DNA from: Solanum dulcamara
Lineage: Eukaryota > Streptophyta > Magnoliopsida > Solanales > Solanaceae
Assembly: GCF_947179165.1 (NCBI RefSeq)
Contig: NC_077238.1
Coordinates: 72,978,757-73,042,756, forward strand
Reading direction: 5' to 3'
DNA length: 64,000 nt
Below, piece by piece: positions 36,901-47,090 of the stretch. The position numbers were made by a program, and so were the translations under genes. Under the pieces are notes generated by a model, which was not told the origin of the DNA, made no database searches, and worked only from the letters and a program-made list of their open reading frames with translations. Positions within the stretch are counted from its first letter, which is position 1. The number at the start of each line of letters is the position of its first letter.

Positions 36901-37609
36901 AATTCCTTTGGTAGTGGATGTTGTAATGACCCTCCAGGTCATTTTTTAATTAAAGCATTCATTTCATCATTTAGACCATTCCTATGGCAATCCCAAGTCA
37001 TTTATGACTTGCTGGTATTAATTGTTCGGTCGCCTGGTCATTTGTTTGGGTTTTAGGCCCGTTTCCCTACTTTGGAGCTTTTATAACTTGAAAAGTTGAC
37101 TTCGTTCATAACTTCAGGAAAACGACCTCAGAATAGAATTTTGAGGATTCCATCAGTTCTAAAATGGAAAACTTAGGCTACTAGAATGGTCAGCACAAGT
37201 ATCGAAGCAATCAATATGAGTTTGGGGCCATTTAGCGCTTTTGCTTTGGAAATTTGGCCCATGGTTGACTTTAGTCAACATCTTTGGAAATTTTGCTCAA
37301 ATGAAAATTTTTAAAATGCGGTTAGTTCTGAAACATCAAGTTTGATCTAGAATGACCCTTTATTCGCTTCTCGAGGCTTCTGATCTAATCCAGAGGCCCG
37401 TTGTGGAATTAGGCTCAAAATGGCACTTAGGTGTGGAACCCACTTTTTGTTAAAATAACCACGTATGGAAATTTTGAATGTGCCATTGAGTACGTAACGT
37501 CTAATTCAGTGGGGTAGCATATCTCATTTTCTCGCACTAGTTTTCGATTGAATTTCGAGTACCCCATTGGAGGATTTTACATACTAAGTTCATTTTTGCA
37601 CCAGTCGGT

Positions 37610-37785
37610 CTGGTGTCGTCACTAAAAGGACTCCTGGTTGCTAAAGCGAGTGCCGCTAAAATGGCTAGAAGGTCGCTAAAGCAACCAACCCTCTTGGGAG
37701 GGTGTTGCTTCAGCGATAGACCTCTCACTAAAGCAACTGATAAGCGACCTGGTGTCGCTAAATCAATGCCCGAGTCTTTGAGGTA
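37610..37785 (+). repeat. TCGCTAAAGC-type cassette in LTR copy d
   Basis: Repeats such as GTCGTCACTAAA, GCTAAAGCGAG, GTCGCTAAAGCAAC, CACTAAAGCAAC and GTCGCTAAATCAA recur about every 20-30 bases, in the place where copies a to c carry TTCGCGAAGG units. Confidence 0.75.
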
Positions 37786-38937
37786 GTTTCTTAGGCAACC
37801 AATGGATGTTCACTTTTGCGAAACCTTGGGCCCGTTTAAGTCCAATTTCCAGCATAATTCTTATAACTTTGAACTATGAATTCTCCTTCAATTCTTGGGT
37901 AAGTTGGGCGATTCAAAGGGCTATTCTGTGTGATTGTTCGAGGGGATTCTAGCGGTGTGATCATAATTAAGATTTAGGGCTTCCTTTGAGGTAAATTTCC
38001 CTTTTCTCCCTGCAAGTTTAGTGCTCTTGAAGCTAAAATACCAATGTTGATGCATGCTTGGATTATAGCTGGTGTTGTGAGTGAATTGTGTTCCTTTTTG
38101 GAACATGAGCTGGGGGTAGTGATTGGACCCCATTTTGGAGTTAATTACGTGAGTTACGGTGCGTGTCCCACAATTCCCAATTTTTAACTCCGAAATTGGC
38201 CCGTCTCTAAATTCGACAATTTTGGTGTCATAATAATCGTATTAAAATTGTGATTCTATTAATGATTTCGTGGCATTATTCGAAGGCCGTTCGAAAGGGA
38301 AAACCTCTGGTTCCATGAGTTGGAGCACGCATGGTCGGCCTATAGGTAGGCTACAGTTTTCCTCCCTTTAGACTAAGCATGTTTTGGCACTTGTATATTG
38401 AATTGTATGAGCTTAGAGGGGTTTGGGCATCGAGCATGCTAAATTCCTAGAACTCATGTCCTAGGCATTACTTTTGGGAAATTGCTAGGCTGTTAAAGCA
38501 TGACTCTAGTTGTTGTGGTTATCCCTACTTTGTGGTGTGTGTTGTGCCTTTTGTTTATATATTAGGAAGTTTGTTTGGCCTTAGTCCTTAGACTAGTGTT
38601 GACTTAGACTTGCACAATTTTGGTGTCGTTGGGCCTTAGAACTTCCCTGACGTCATTTCGTACAACTTAGCTCCCTATAGACTGATATAGCAAACTTAGG
38701 TTTGATAGTCTAGGCTTTAGCTAGGCAGTAACACAGCTTGAACACCTTACCTCCATAATATCCTATTCTTCTATCGATCGTGTATCACCTGGTTCTTGGT
38801 TCTGGAAGTATTTTCAACGGTTCTAGTTAGATATGGTTCGGCTAGAGTGATTCATTAATGGCGCTCGATTAGGGGGTACTCCCCATGAGGCTCAGTTATT
38901 CATTGATCCTAATTCTTACTGACTCACCTCTATTCGT

Positions 38938-39310
38938 GGTTCAAGTCCCCAATTCACTCTGTCAGGCAGTGTTCTAACCCTTGCCTTTGTATTAATGCCT
39001 CGATTCAAGTCTGTCGCTCCTTACTTTGCTGTGGTTTGAGCCCACTGCCTTTACATAACCTTAGTTCAAGTCCATCGCTCCTTACTTTCTTTGGTTCGAC
39101 TCCTTAGCTACTATTACCCAGTTCAAGTCCATGGTCTCTCTTACACATGGTTCAAATCCACGCTTATCTATCATCGAGGTTCAAGTCCTTGGTTGCTTTA
39201 AATTCTCAATTCAGGTACCTGATCCTCTGATGAATCTTGGGTTCAAGTCCTTATCTAGTCTCAGCTTGAGTTAAGGCTTCAGGTCTTCGGGATGGTTTAG
39301 TTCAAGTCTG
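38938..39310 (+). repeat. 30-bp array with GGTTCAAGTCC core
   Basis: About eleven degenerate copies of GGTTCAAGTCC (variants GGTTCAAATCC, GGTTCGACTCC, AGTTCAAGTCC) start near 38938, 39001, 39032, 39062, 39092, 39120, 39149, 39179, 39208, 39239 and 39299. From 39001 the spacing is close to 30 bases. The core looks like the B box of tRNA genes, but no A box or tRNA fold accompanies it. Confidence 0.8.
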
Positions 39311-40066
39311 GGAAATTGGTGGCGCTATTGGAACTTTGTTGAATCCATTCATTCTACTTCAATTATCCTTTCTCCTGTCTGGCTTATGGGAGTTCGTTTA
39401 GGTTTTTACCTTAGACTTGTGCACGAGCGTACCCGTCGGGTTTATGGGAGCCCGGCGAATTTAGTTTCTTTCTTTCTCTTTGTGTGTTGAGTACCTCGTT
39501 TTCATACCTACATTTACTTCTTACTTTGCCTCTGGTTGTGGTTATTTTCTTGAATTTTAGTTTACTTTCGTTTATCTTTCTCATTCAGCCTATGATGCCT
39601 ACTGGGTACCTATTATTTTGGTACTCATACTATACTTTGCATCTATTTTCATGATGCAGGTCCTAGTATTAGCTATCGATGTTGATTCGAGCCATCTAAT
39701 GTCTTGATCGGAGGTGAGGGTGATCACATAGAGTTCTGGAGTTACCCATCTCCCTCTGTACATATATTTTGCCTGTCTTTTACTTTTTGAGACAGCCTTA
39801 TTTCTGTGGTCCACTTTTGGGATATGTACTCTCTTTGTAGTAACTCTGTAGAGGTGATTTCCAAGTTTTAGGAGGGATCTTTTTATTGGTATTTTGTTTA
39901 GCTTCCATCGTTCGGTTATGTTCTTATTATTTCATTGTTGCTTTTAGTTGTATAGTTGGATTTCTACCCTGACATCTTATTACTCACAGTTTCGGGATAT
40001 GAGTCGGCTTGTCTACTGGTGGATCATAGTAGGCGTCATCATGACTTGAAAAATCGAGTCGTGACA

Positions 40067-41435
40067 CTTACTAATATTTAAATAAGATAGAGTATCATTC
40101 TTTAATCAAGTGCTTTTGCGATTTAATAATAAATTTGTCTTATTTAAAATATGCTTATTTAAATATAGGAATAAATAATAAGTCATTAAAAATCCTTATC
40201 CGAGGTTAAAGCGAATATTTGCAAAATCAGATTTCGGCTATTAAATCATGTATTTAGCTAAACAAGGTGTTTCATGATTAACTAACATTTTACTACTAGC
40301 TCTTAGTTACAAATAGGTCGAAATGTTGTCCAAGTTCATGAAATAAATCCAAACAAACCAATAAATCAAAGATCATAAAGAAGTTAAGCAAATAAGGAAG
40401 GAAAGGAAAGAGGACGGCATAGGCACCCCAAGCATTTCACTTGCTTTTCTCGCTATCGGGTGTGACTTAAGAATATAGAGCGATGAATACTTGCTAGGAT
40501 GAGAGGTAGCGTCGAGTCTCATTTCGAGACTCCATATGGAGAGTCTATCCTTAAGACTCCAAATTCGTTTGCGCCGAATACATATGCAAAGAGAAGAAAA
40601 TATAAGAATTAGAAAAGAGATGTAGTTCTTAATAATGGATAAGAATGAGATATATATAAAACAATAAAGAGATCACTTTTTAATTTTGTGCAGCAAAGAA
40701 ATGACTTTCAGAGAATTTCATGTAGTCTCCAAACACAAGAAAAGTAATCATGTTACCAAGTATAATATTTGAAACCAAACTAATCTTAAAATCACTTACG
40801 AAACATTCTATAATAGTGTTCCCATTTTTCATCTATAAGCAGATAAATACATCTTTTACACCTCTTTAATATCACTATTTTTATTAATGAGAATAGAGTC
40901 ACTAGATATCACATAACATGCATTTATCGAAAACAATCCATTTTCTAGTAAGGTCCAACAGACATGGTTTCCAAATAGGAGCAAAATAACATTCTAAAAT
41001 ATTCTTAACTTTCTCAAATTTAAGTTATAGTTTCATCTAATCCTTTTAACAAAGTAGACCCTTCATCTGTTAATCTTATATAACAAGGATTAAAAGGCGT
41101 AATTCATTACTCTATCAAGTAGCTCGACAAAACAAATATTACTTACGAGACAAACAATTAAGGATTTTTACAATCTTATTACGTCCTTGAACCTAATAGG
41201 TAGGACATGAAATGGAAGTTTAAAATAAAACTTCTTATGAATATTACAAGTTAACATGAGAGTCAGTTCCAAACATACTAGAATATAGATATTTCGAACA
41301 TGTATAAACACTTACATTTGTTTTAGGATCAACTAGTTGATTAAAACATATGTAAAGACATGTTTCTTCGAATAAAAAAGGTATTTTATATTAGTTCCTT
41401 CTAAAGATACCAATGTACAGAATCATATGTGTAAG
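40067..41435. other. AT-rich unassigned region
   Basis: No gene or recognised element end is seen. A small hairpin with arms GAGTCTC/GAGACTC lies near 40513-40535. The minus strand has the look of an element leader or LTR, but no terminal sequence or target duplication can be fixed. Confidence 0.4.
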
Positions 41436-42120
41436 TGTAATGGCCCTCCAGGTCATTTTCCTTATAGTGTTTCTATTTCATCATTTAGAACACTCCTATA
41501 GCGACCCCAGGTCATTTAGGACCTGCTGGCACCGGTAGCTCGGTTGCCTAGTTGTTCATTTGGAGTTTGTGCAAGTTTTCGTGTTAGAAGGCCTTTATAA
41601 CTTGAAAAGTGATTTTTGAGTTAAAGTGTGGGAAAACGGCCTCAAAATGTATTTCTAACAGTTCCAGCAGCTCCAAAATGGACAAATTAGGCTAGGATAG
41701 TGGTTGACTCGAGTCTCGGGTTTTTGATGCGAGTTTAAAGCATTTTTAGCATTTTAGCATTGAAAACTGGCCAGCGGTTGACTTTGGTCAACATTTTGGG
41801 AAAACTCGCTCGAATGAAAATTCTGATAGCGCGGTTAGCTCCATAATATCGAGTTTGGTCTAGAACAACCTTATGTTCGATTCTCAAGGCTTCCGGACTC
41901 ATTCCGAGCCCTTCTATGGCTTTTGGTTAAAGTGGTCATAGGAGTGGGACCCACATTCAGTCGTAACTACCTCAGATGGAAATTTTGATTACATCATTGA
42001 GTCCAGAACATCGAATTTGGTGGGTTAGCATAGTTCATTTACGCGCAGGGGTTCCAAATGAATCCCAAGCACCCCATCGGAGACTTTAAAAATGAAAATA
42101 ATCTGTTGGTGCGCTAGTAT
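41436..42120 (+). repeat. Truncated subfamily A LTR (copy e)
   Basis: It begins TGTAATGGCCCTCCAGG and follows copies a to d for about 680 bases, including GCGGTTGACTTTGGTCAACA near 41774 and CGAATTTGGTGGGTTAGCATAG near 42012. Homology ends shortly before the CpG-rich cassette would start. Confidence 0.8.
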
Positions 42121-42224
42121 CTCCTATTAGCTATAAAGTCTTATTCCAAATCTAATTTTTTTTTTTCTTCTCATTCTTTCTTCTTTTTTTCTTTTTGTGG
42201 TCTTTCTTGTTTCCTCTATTGACA

Positions 42225-42664
42225 GGAGCTCATCAATGGGTGAGGTACGTATCATCAATGAGTTTCGTCTATTGATTCTCCTTCTTATCTCGACTTATGA
42301 GTTTAAGGCTAACAACAAGTTTAAATTTTCATTTTCAATGATCAGATCAAATCCTGGAATCATGCGATACTAGTTCCATTAGTACTTAAAAGTACTCATA
42401 AATCAACTATTACTTAACCATTAAGGTGAGTTCTTCGTTTAATGGTGTGTTGCATTAGTTACAGAGCTAGTTTTCCTCCATGAAATAAAATTCAGTGGTG
42501 TTTTCAGGCCAGTGCATATGCTGAGGATTTTATGCAGAAGTTCTCACGGTTTGATCAACAGGGCAAGAGTTTGAAGATGTTGAGGAAAAATCCGAAGTTT
42601 CTTGTCAAAAGGTGGAATGACTCACTTTAGACACTTCTGCATAAAAACAATTTCTTGTCGAAAG
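42225..42664 (+). pseudogene. Exon fragments of an unrecognised gene
   Basis: A long pyrimidine tract ending TTGACAG (to 42231) leads into a short possible exon before GTACGTATC. A clearer exon runs from 42508 (after GTGTTTTCAG) to 42664 (before GTAATGATC). It reads ASAYAEDFMQKFSRFDQQGK, then a lysine-rich segment with FLVKRWNDSL, a TAG stop, and TLLHKNNFLSK. The stop is one change from CAG. I do not recognise the family. The charged, helical look and good splice sites suggest a real gene fragment rather than chance. The copia insertion lies 257 bases downstream, and an LTR fragment lies upstream, so only the tail of a gene survives here. Confidence 0.5.
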
Positions 42665-42921
42665 GTAATGATCATGCACTAACTATAGCAATACACTTTT
42701 GATGGAGAAAAGTGAGAGATATCAAAGTTTCTTATTTCTCATGTAACTTTGGATTAGGTCACATAAATCATCATTGTGCAACTCAATCTAGTTCAGCAGC
42801 AGCACTTGCATGACATAATATTTTCTTTTGTCAGAAGATCTAGTATTTAACAAGCATGTATTATTATATGTTTTTCTTTCTTGAGATGTGTTGTGGTTGT
42901 GGATTCTATCAACGAGAAAGG

Positions 42922-43627
42922 TGTTATGACGGAAGGACGCAAACCAAAAAATAGAAAAAATAAAAAAACACCAAACTTAACGTGGAAAATCTCTTCAAAT
43001 CGAAGGTAACAACCACTAGATCGTCGAGATCTGAATTTCTCCACTATAAAAATAAGAGGGTTACAAATATTCTCATAAATGGATACACAACAATTTTCAA
43101 TCAAGGAGAAGCAATAGTTACACCAACAAAAGTAATAGGAAGAAAACCACCCATAATAAAACTACTGTTCGGGACCTAAAATGGGATATTTCTGATCGCA
43201 AATCCAATCTCCACCATTCCAATCAAACACTACGATGTCAGTAATACTCAGTATAAATTTTAACTCGATCCAACAGTTAATTAATCAGCAAGCTCAATTT
43301 GAAGATTGCTGGTCGGAGAGGCAAAACTGCTGCGGAAAACACCCTTTTCTTCTCTCTTCTCTCTTGTTAAAAGCTCTCTCAAAAACCTCTCTTATGTGCC
43401 TAATGTCTCTCAAAGACACTACCAATGAGAAATTGCATAATTCTTTCAAATCATCCTATTTATAGAGTGGTACTTTTTCCTAAAGTCAAAATCAACTCCA
43501 AATAGTATTATAATTCCAATCCTTTTTCAAATAGGATTGGGAACCAAATTTGGAGAATTATTCCAATCCTTTTACAAATAGGATTAGGACATGGGCCTTT
43601 GGCTGGAACATGGGCCATAGACCAACA
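42922..43627 (-). repeat. 3' LTR of the copia element (subfamily X)
   Basis: On the plus strand it starts TGTTATGACGGAAGG and ends GGCCATAGACCAACA (706 bases). Immediately right of it, AAATCCCCCTCTA is the complement of a polypurine tract, which identifies it as the 3' LTR of a leftward element. Confidence 0.9.
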
Positions 43628-43640
43628 AAATCCCCCTCTA
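43628..43640 (-). other. Polypurine tract of the copia element
   Basis: Minus strand TAGAGGGGGATTT directly abuts the 3' LTR, the site where plus-strand DNA synthesis starts. Confidence 0.85.
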
Positions 43641-44440
43641 GCCAAGGGGCCAAATTGACTTCAAGTGGAGGAACTCTTGACAAGCTTCATGCCTGTCGCA
43701 ATTCTACAAAACTCTTGTTTTTCTGCGATCACTACTTTTGTAAGCATATCTGAAGGATTGTCATCAATGTATATCTTCTCAACCATAAATAATTTCTCTT
43801 CCACGGCCATTCTAATCCAATGATACTTCTACTAATATGCTTGGACTTAGAATGAATGGTGGAGTGATTGGTGAGATAAATAGCACTCTGATTATCACAG
43901 AATAAGACGAACCTTAACTGCTCAATGTCAAGATCTTTAATAAATTTCCTCATCTAAAGTAATTCATTGGAATCTTCAGTGATAGAAATATATTCGGTTT
44001 CTGTGAAGGATAGAGCTATGCACTTCTGTAGTCTAGATTGCCAGGAAATAGCTCCCCCTGCAAAAGTGATCAAATAACCAAAAGTGGATTTTGAATTTTC
44101 AATATTTCCTCCCAAATCAGAGTCTATGTAGCATACAAGTTCAGGCTTGCCTCTACCAAAGCACAACTCCATATCTGAAGTGCCCTTCAAATATCTTAGT
44201 ATCCATTTCATTGCATTCCAGTGTTCCTTTCTAGGATTAGAAAGAAATCTCCTAACAATACCAACAGTATGGGCAATATCTGGTCTAGTGCAAATCATAG
44301 CATACATCAAGCTACCAACTGCAAAAGAGTATGGAATACATGACATCTCCTTCTTCTCTTCATTAGTATATGGACTCTGGATCATACTCAACTTAAAGTG
44401 TTTAACAAGAGGAGTACTAACCACTTTTGCTTCTGTCTAT
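43641..44440 (-). pseudogene. Copia RNase H and pol C-terminus
   Basis: The minus strand from 44424 reads IPYSFAVGSLMYAMICTRPD, HWNAMKWILRYLKGT, CYIDSDLGGN, then TETEYISITEDSNELL, a stop, and MRKFIKDLDIEQ with FCDNQSAIYLTNHSTIHSKS. This is the Tnt1/Tork-type RNase H and the end of pol. The family reads TAEAEY where this copy has TETEY. RNase H would degrade the RNA template. The C-terminal part changes frame near 43830, and the tail (RIATGMKL-like) continues to the polypurine tract. One stop and one frame change make it inactive. Confidence 0.85.
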
Positions 44441-45230
44441 TGAATCATTTGAGTACCTTCTCAATGTACTACTTTTGGGATAATAATAAATCCTTCTTTT
44501 TGTCTCTATGAATTTGTATGCCTAAAATTTTCTTTGCTGGCCCGAAGTCCTTCATTGCAAATTATTTGCTCAACTTCTTCTTAAGGACTACAATTCTTGA
44601 TTTATTTCTACCAACAATTAGCATATCATCCACATAAAGTAGTAAGATAATAAATTTATCACCAAAAAACTTCTAAAACAATACACAATGATCTGAAGAA
44701 GTTTTTTTGTATCCTTGTTTTTCGATGATAGATTCAAACTTTAAGTACCACTGCCTTGGATATTGTTTCAAGCCATACAAGTTATTTCTCAATTTGCTGA
44801 CATAGGTTTCTTTTCCTTTAACCATGAAACCTTCAGGCTGCTCCATGTAAATCTCTTCTTCTAAATCACCATGAAGAAAAGCAATCTTGACATCCATCTG
44901 CTCAACCTCTAAATCTAGACTTGCGGCTAAGACTAGAACCATGCGAATAGAAGACATTTTCACATCAAGAGAGAAAATCTCATCAAAGCCAACTCCCTTT
45001 CTTTGGCCAAAACTTTGGACAACTATCCTCGTTTTATATCTAGATGCAAATGTATGTTGCTCTTGCTTTACTCTGAAGATCCATTTATTTGTCAAAGCTT
45101 TCTAAACTTTTGGTAACTTCACTAACTCATATGTGTCATTCTCATGAAGTGACTTTATTTCATCTTCCATGGCTTCTATCCACTTATCTCTATGAGTATC
45201 TAACATGACTTCATCATAATCTTCAAGTTT
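44441..45230 (-). pseudogene. Copia reverse transcriptase
   Basis: A clean frame at 45095-44673 reads TNKWIFRVKQE, GVGFDEIFSLDVKMSSIRMV, LEVEQMDVKIAFLHGDLEEE, IYMEQPEGF and NNLYGLKQYPRQWY. The catalytic YVDD is encoded at 44637-44626, after a stop. FAMKDFGPAKKILG and LLLSQK follow with further stops. These are fingers, palm and thumb of a Tnt1-like reverse transcriptase, which copies element RNA into DNA. In the family KTAFLHG precedes the first catalytic aspartate context; here it is KIAFLHG. At least four stops break the domain, but active-site aspartates remain. Confidence 0.88.
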
Positions 45231-46620
45231 TCACATGTCAGTCAAAAGTATATAATTATTAGGAGAATAACATGTTGACTTTAGTTTCTCCCTATTAGAT
45301 CTTCTATAAGAGATTTTTGGAGCATCTGGAGTAGTCAATTGAATATAAGTTGGTGGATGATCAACCATAACATCATTATTAGGAGCATCTTCAAGTTCTA
45401 CATGCTGATGATCATTCTGATCTTTATCCCTATTGACATTAGTATCTTGGATTCCTTGATGTGCAAAAGATATGTCAGTACTAGGAACTGGATCAATATC
45501 AACCAAGCTCTCATCAATTTAAGAATGTATTTTCTCAGTCTTATTAATATCTTCAATTGTTTGTTCTTGAAAGAACACAGCATCACTACTTTTGATAAGA
45601 TTCTTATCAATTGGATCATAAAAGTGATATCCAAACTCATCATGACCATAACCAATGAAGATGCACTGCTTAGTTTTAACATCCAGTATTGATCTCTCAT
45701 CTTTTGGAACATGCACACAAATTATATACCAAAAGACTTTCAAGTGATCATAGGAAACATCATTTGCAAACCAAACTCTATTTGGAACATCACCATCCAA
45801 AGAGATAATAGAAGACAAATTGATAAAATAAGCAACAGTGTTAAGTGCTTCCGCCTAAAAGGAATTTGGAAGTTTAGCCTCTGAAAGCACGCATCTAAAT
45901 TTCTCAATAAGAGTTCTATTCATCCTTTCCTCCAAGCCATTCAATTGAGACATCTTGGGAGGAGTCTTCTGATGATGAATTCCTTTTGCTTTGCAGTAGT
46001 TATCAAATGGACCAATATACTCACCGCCACTATCGGTGTGAATTCATTTTAATTTCTTTCCAGTTTCAGATAAGGCTTGAAACTCCTTAAACATATCAAG
46101 TACTTGATCTTTGGATTTTAAATGATATACCCACAACTTGTGAGAATGATCATCAATGAAAGTTGCAAAGTAAAGTGCATCAGTTTTGACTTCACTTTAA
46201 AAGGACCACACAAGTCAGAGTGTACTAGCTCCAATAGTTCAGACTTTCTTGAAGGAGGATGACTGTGTAAAGAAACTCTTTTCTATTTTTCAGCTAAGAA
46301 ATGAACATATCTTTTCATCTTTGCTTGTTTCACACCAGCAAGCAAATTCTTCTTAGCCAAACATGTGATCCCCCTCTCATTCATATGACTGTGTGCCTTG
46401 TGCCACAATTCTAACAAAGTCTCACTTTCATCCAAATTTATAGAGTCACCAAGAATTGATCCTTGTGTCATGTATAAATTTGAATGCTTTCTTACTCAAG
46501 CTATAATCAATGAGCCTTTGGTGAGCTTACAATGGCTATTGAACAAGTCATTATGGTAGCCATCATAATGTAGTTGTCCTATAGAGATCAAATTCAAAGG
46601 AATGTATGGAGCATGCTTGA
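45231..46620 (-). pseudogene. Copia integrase and linker
   Basis: Reading leftwards from about 46471: LLELWHKAHSHMNERGITCL and LAGVKQAKMKRYVHFLAEK form the zinc-binding region, and SELLELVHSDLCGPF with the following DDE core runs to about 45900 with stops. EVPNRVWFANDVSYDH and VFWYIICVHVPKDERS (45818-45519) are the conserved region after the core, with KQCIFIGYGHDEFGY. The linker to reverse transcriptase (45506-45231) holds RRSNREK. The integrase would insert element DNA in the nucleus. The spacing of HMNERG and LVHSDLCGP fits Tnt1-type integrases. Several stops make it inactive. Confidence 0.82.
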
Positions 46621-47090
46621 CATTCTAAAGGACTAATGTTGTACCAAGATTGTCTTCAAACAAACTGTGCCAACACCAAGCACCTCAACCTCACTAGCAT
46701 TACCCATCTTTAACATGCCGGAATTTACAAGAGTATAAGATGAAAAGAAGTCTTTCCTCGGTGTGACATGCGATGTAGCTCCAGAATTTACTATCCAACT
46801 TGTATCTTGAGATACAAAATTGATGACATTTTTATCACAAGTAAAGACAAGGTCATATCGAACAACAGCAACAACATTATCTCCATTATTTTCTTCTTTC
46901 TTTCCTTCTCTAAGGTCTTGCTTCAACTTGTTGCAAAACCTTTTAATATGTTCTCTCTTTCCACAATGATGACATGAAACATTTTGATACTTGAATCTTG
47001 ACTTGCTTCTAATTTTACCTCTACTTCTCGAACCTCTTGTTTTACCTCTCCCTCGATATTTTATATAGAGAACGTCTGAATGTGAGGATA
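46621..47090 (-). pseudogene. Copia gag zinc knuckle and protease
   Basis: Reading leftwards: an arginine-glycine-rich segment (RGRGKTRGSRSRGKIRS), then a CCHC knuckle CHHCGKREHIKRFC near 46975-46934, then KQDLREGKKEENNG. The protease site reads TSWIVNSGATSHVT at about 46804, where the family has a catalytic aspartate (DSGA) that is asparagine here. The knuckle binds element RNA and the protease would cut the polyprotein; the changed residue would inactivate it. The right edge is the insertion point of the nested gypsy element; the rest of gag lies at 56412-56970. Confidence 0.85.

Larger units (their letters stand above)
30708..40066 (+). mobile_element. Ty3/gypsy chromovirus G3 with mismatched LTRs
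   Basis: The order is LTR (30708-32250), primer-binding site, gag, protease, reverse transcriptase, RNase H, integrase, chromodomain, LTR (36922-40066). This is the standard order of plant chromoviruses. The left LTR belongs to subfamily B and the right one to subfamily A, so they are not the twin LTRs of one fresh insertion. There are many stops, mostly at positions expected to be CAG, CAA, CGA or TGG. No target-site duplication links the two ends. Confidence 0.78.
36922..40066 (+). repeat. 3' LTR beside G3 (subfamily A, copy d)
   Basis: It begins TGTAATGACCCTCCAGG and ends CGAGTCGTGACA, 3.1 kb. The first 600 bases follow copies a to c. Two internal blocks are replaced by other repeats: TCGCTAAAGCGA-like units at 37610-37785 and GGTTCAAGTCC units at 38938-39310. 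A TAGGTAGGCTACAG donor-like motif lies at 38343. Confidence 0.78.

Noticed and set aside
38938..39310. CRISPR-like array or tRNA cluster
   Set aside because: The regular 30-bp spacing comes from a degenerate tandem repeat; there are no identical repeats with unique spacers, no A box and no cloverleaf. The host is a plant nucleus.
30708..40066. Endogenous pararetrovirus
   Set aside because: The domains include integrase and a chromodomain with flanking LTRs, and there is no movement or coat protein, so this is a gypsy retrotransposon.
44147..44443. 98-codon plus-strand frame
   Set aside because: It is the antisense shadow of the copia RNase H coding region.
45339..45692. 117-codon plus-strand frame
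   Set aside because: It is antisense to the copia integrase/reverse transcriptase linker.
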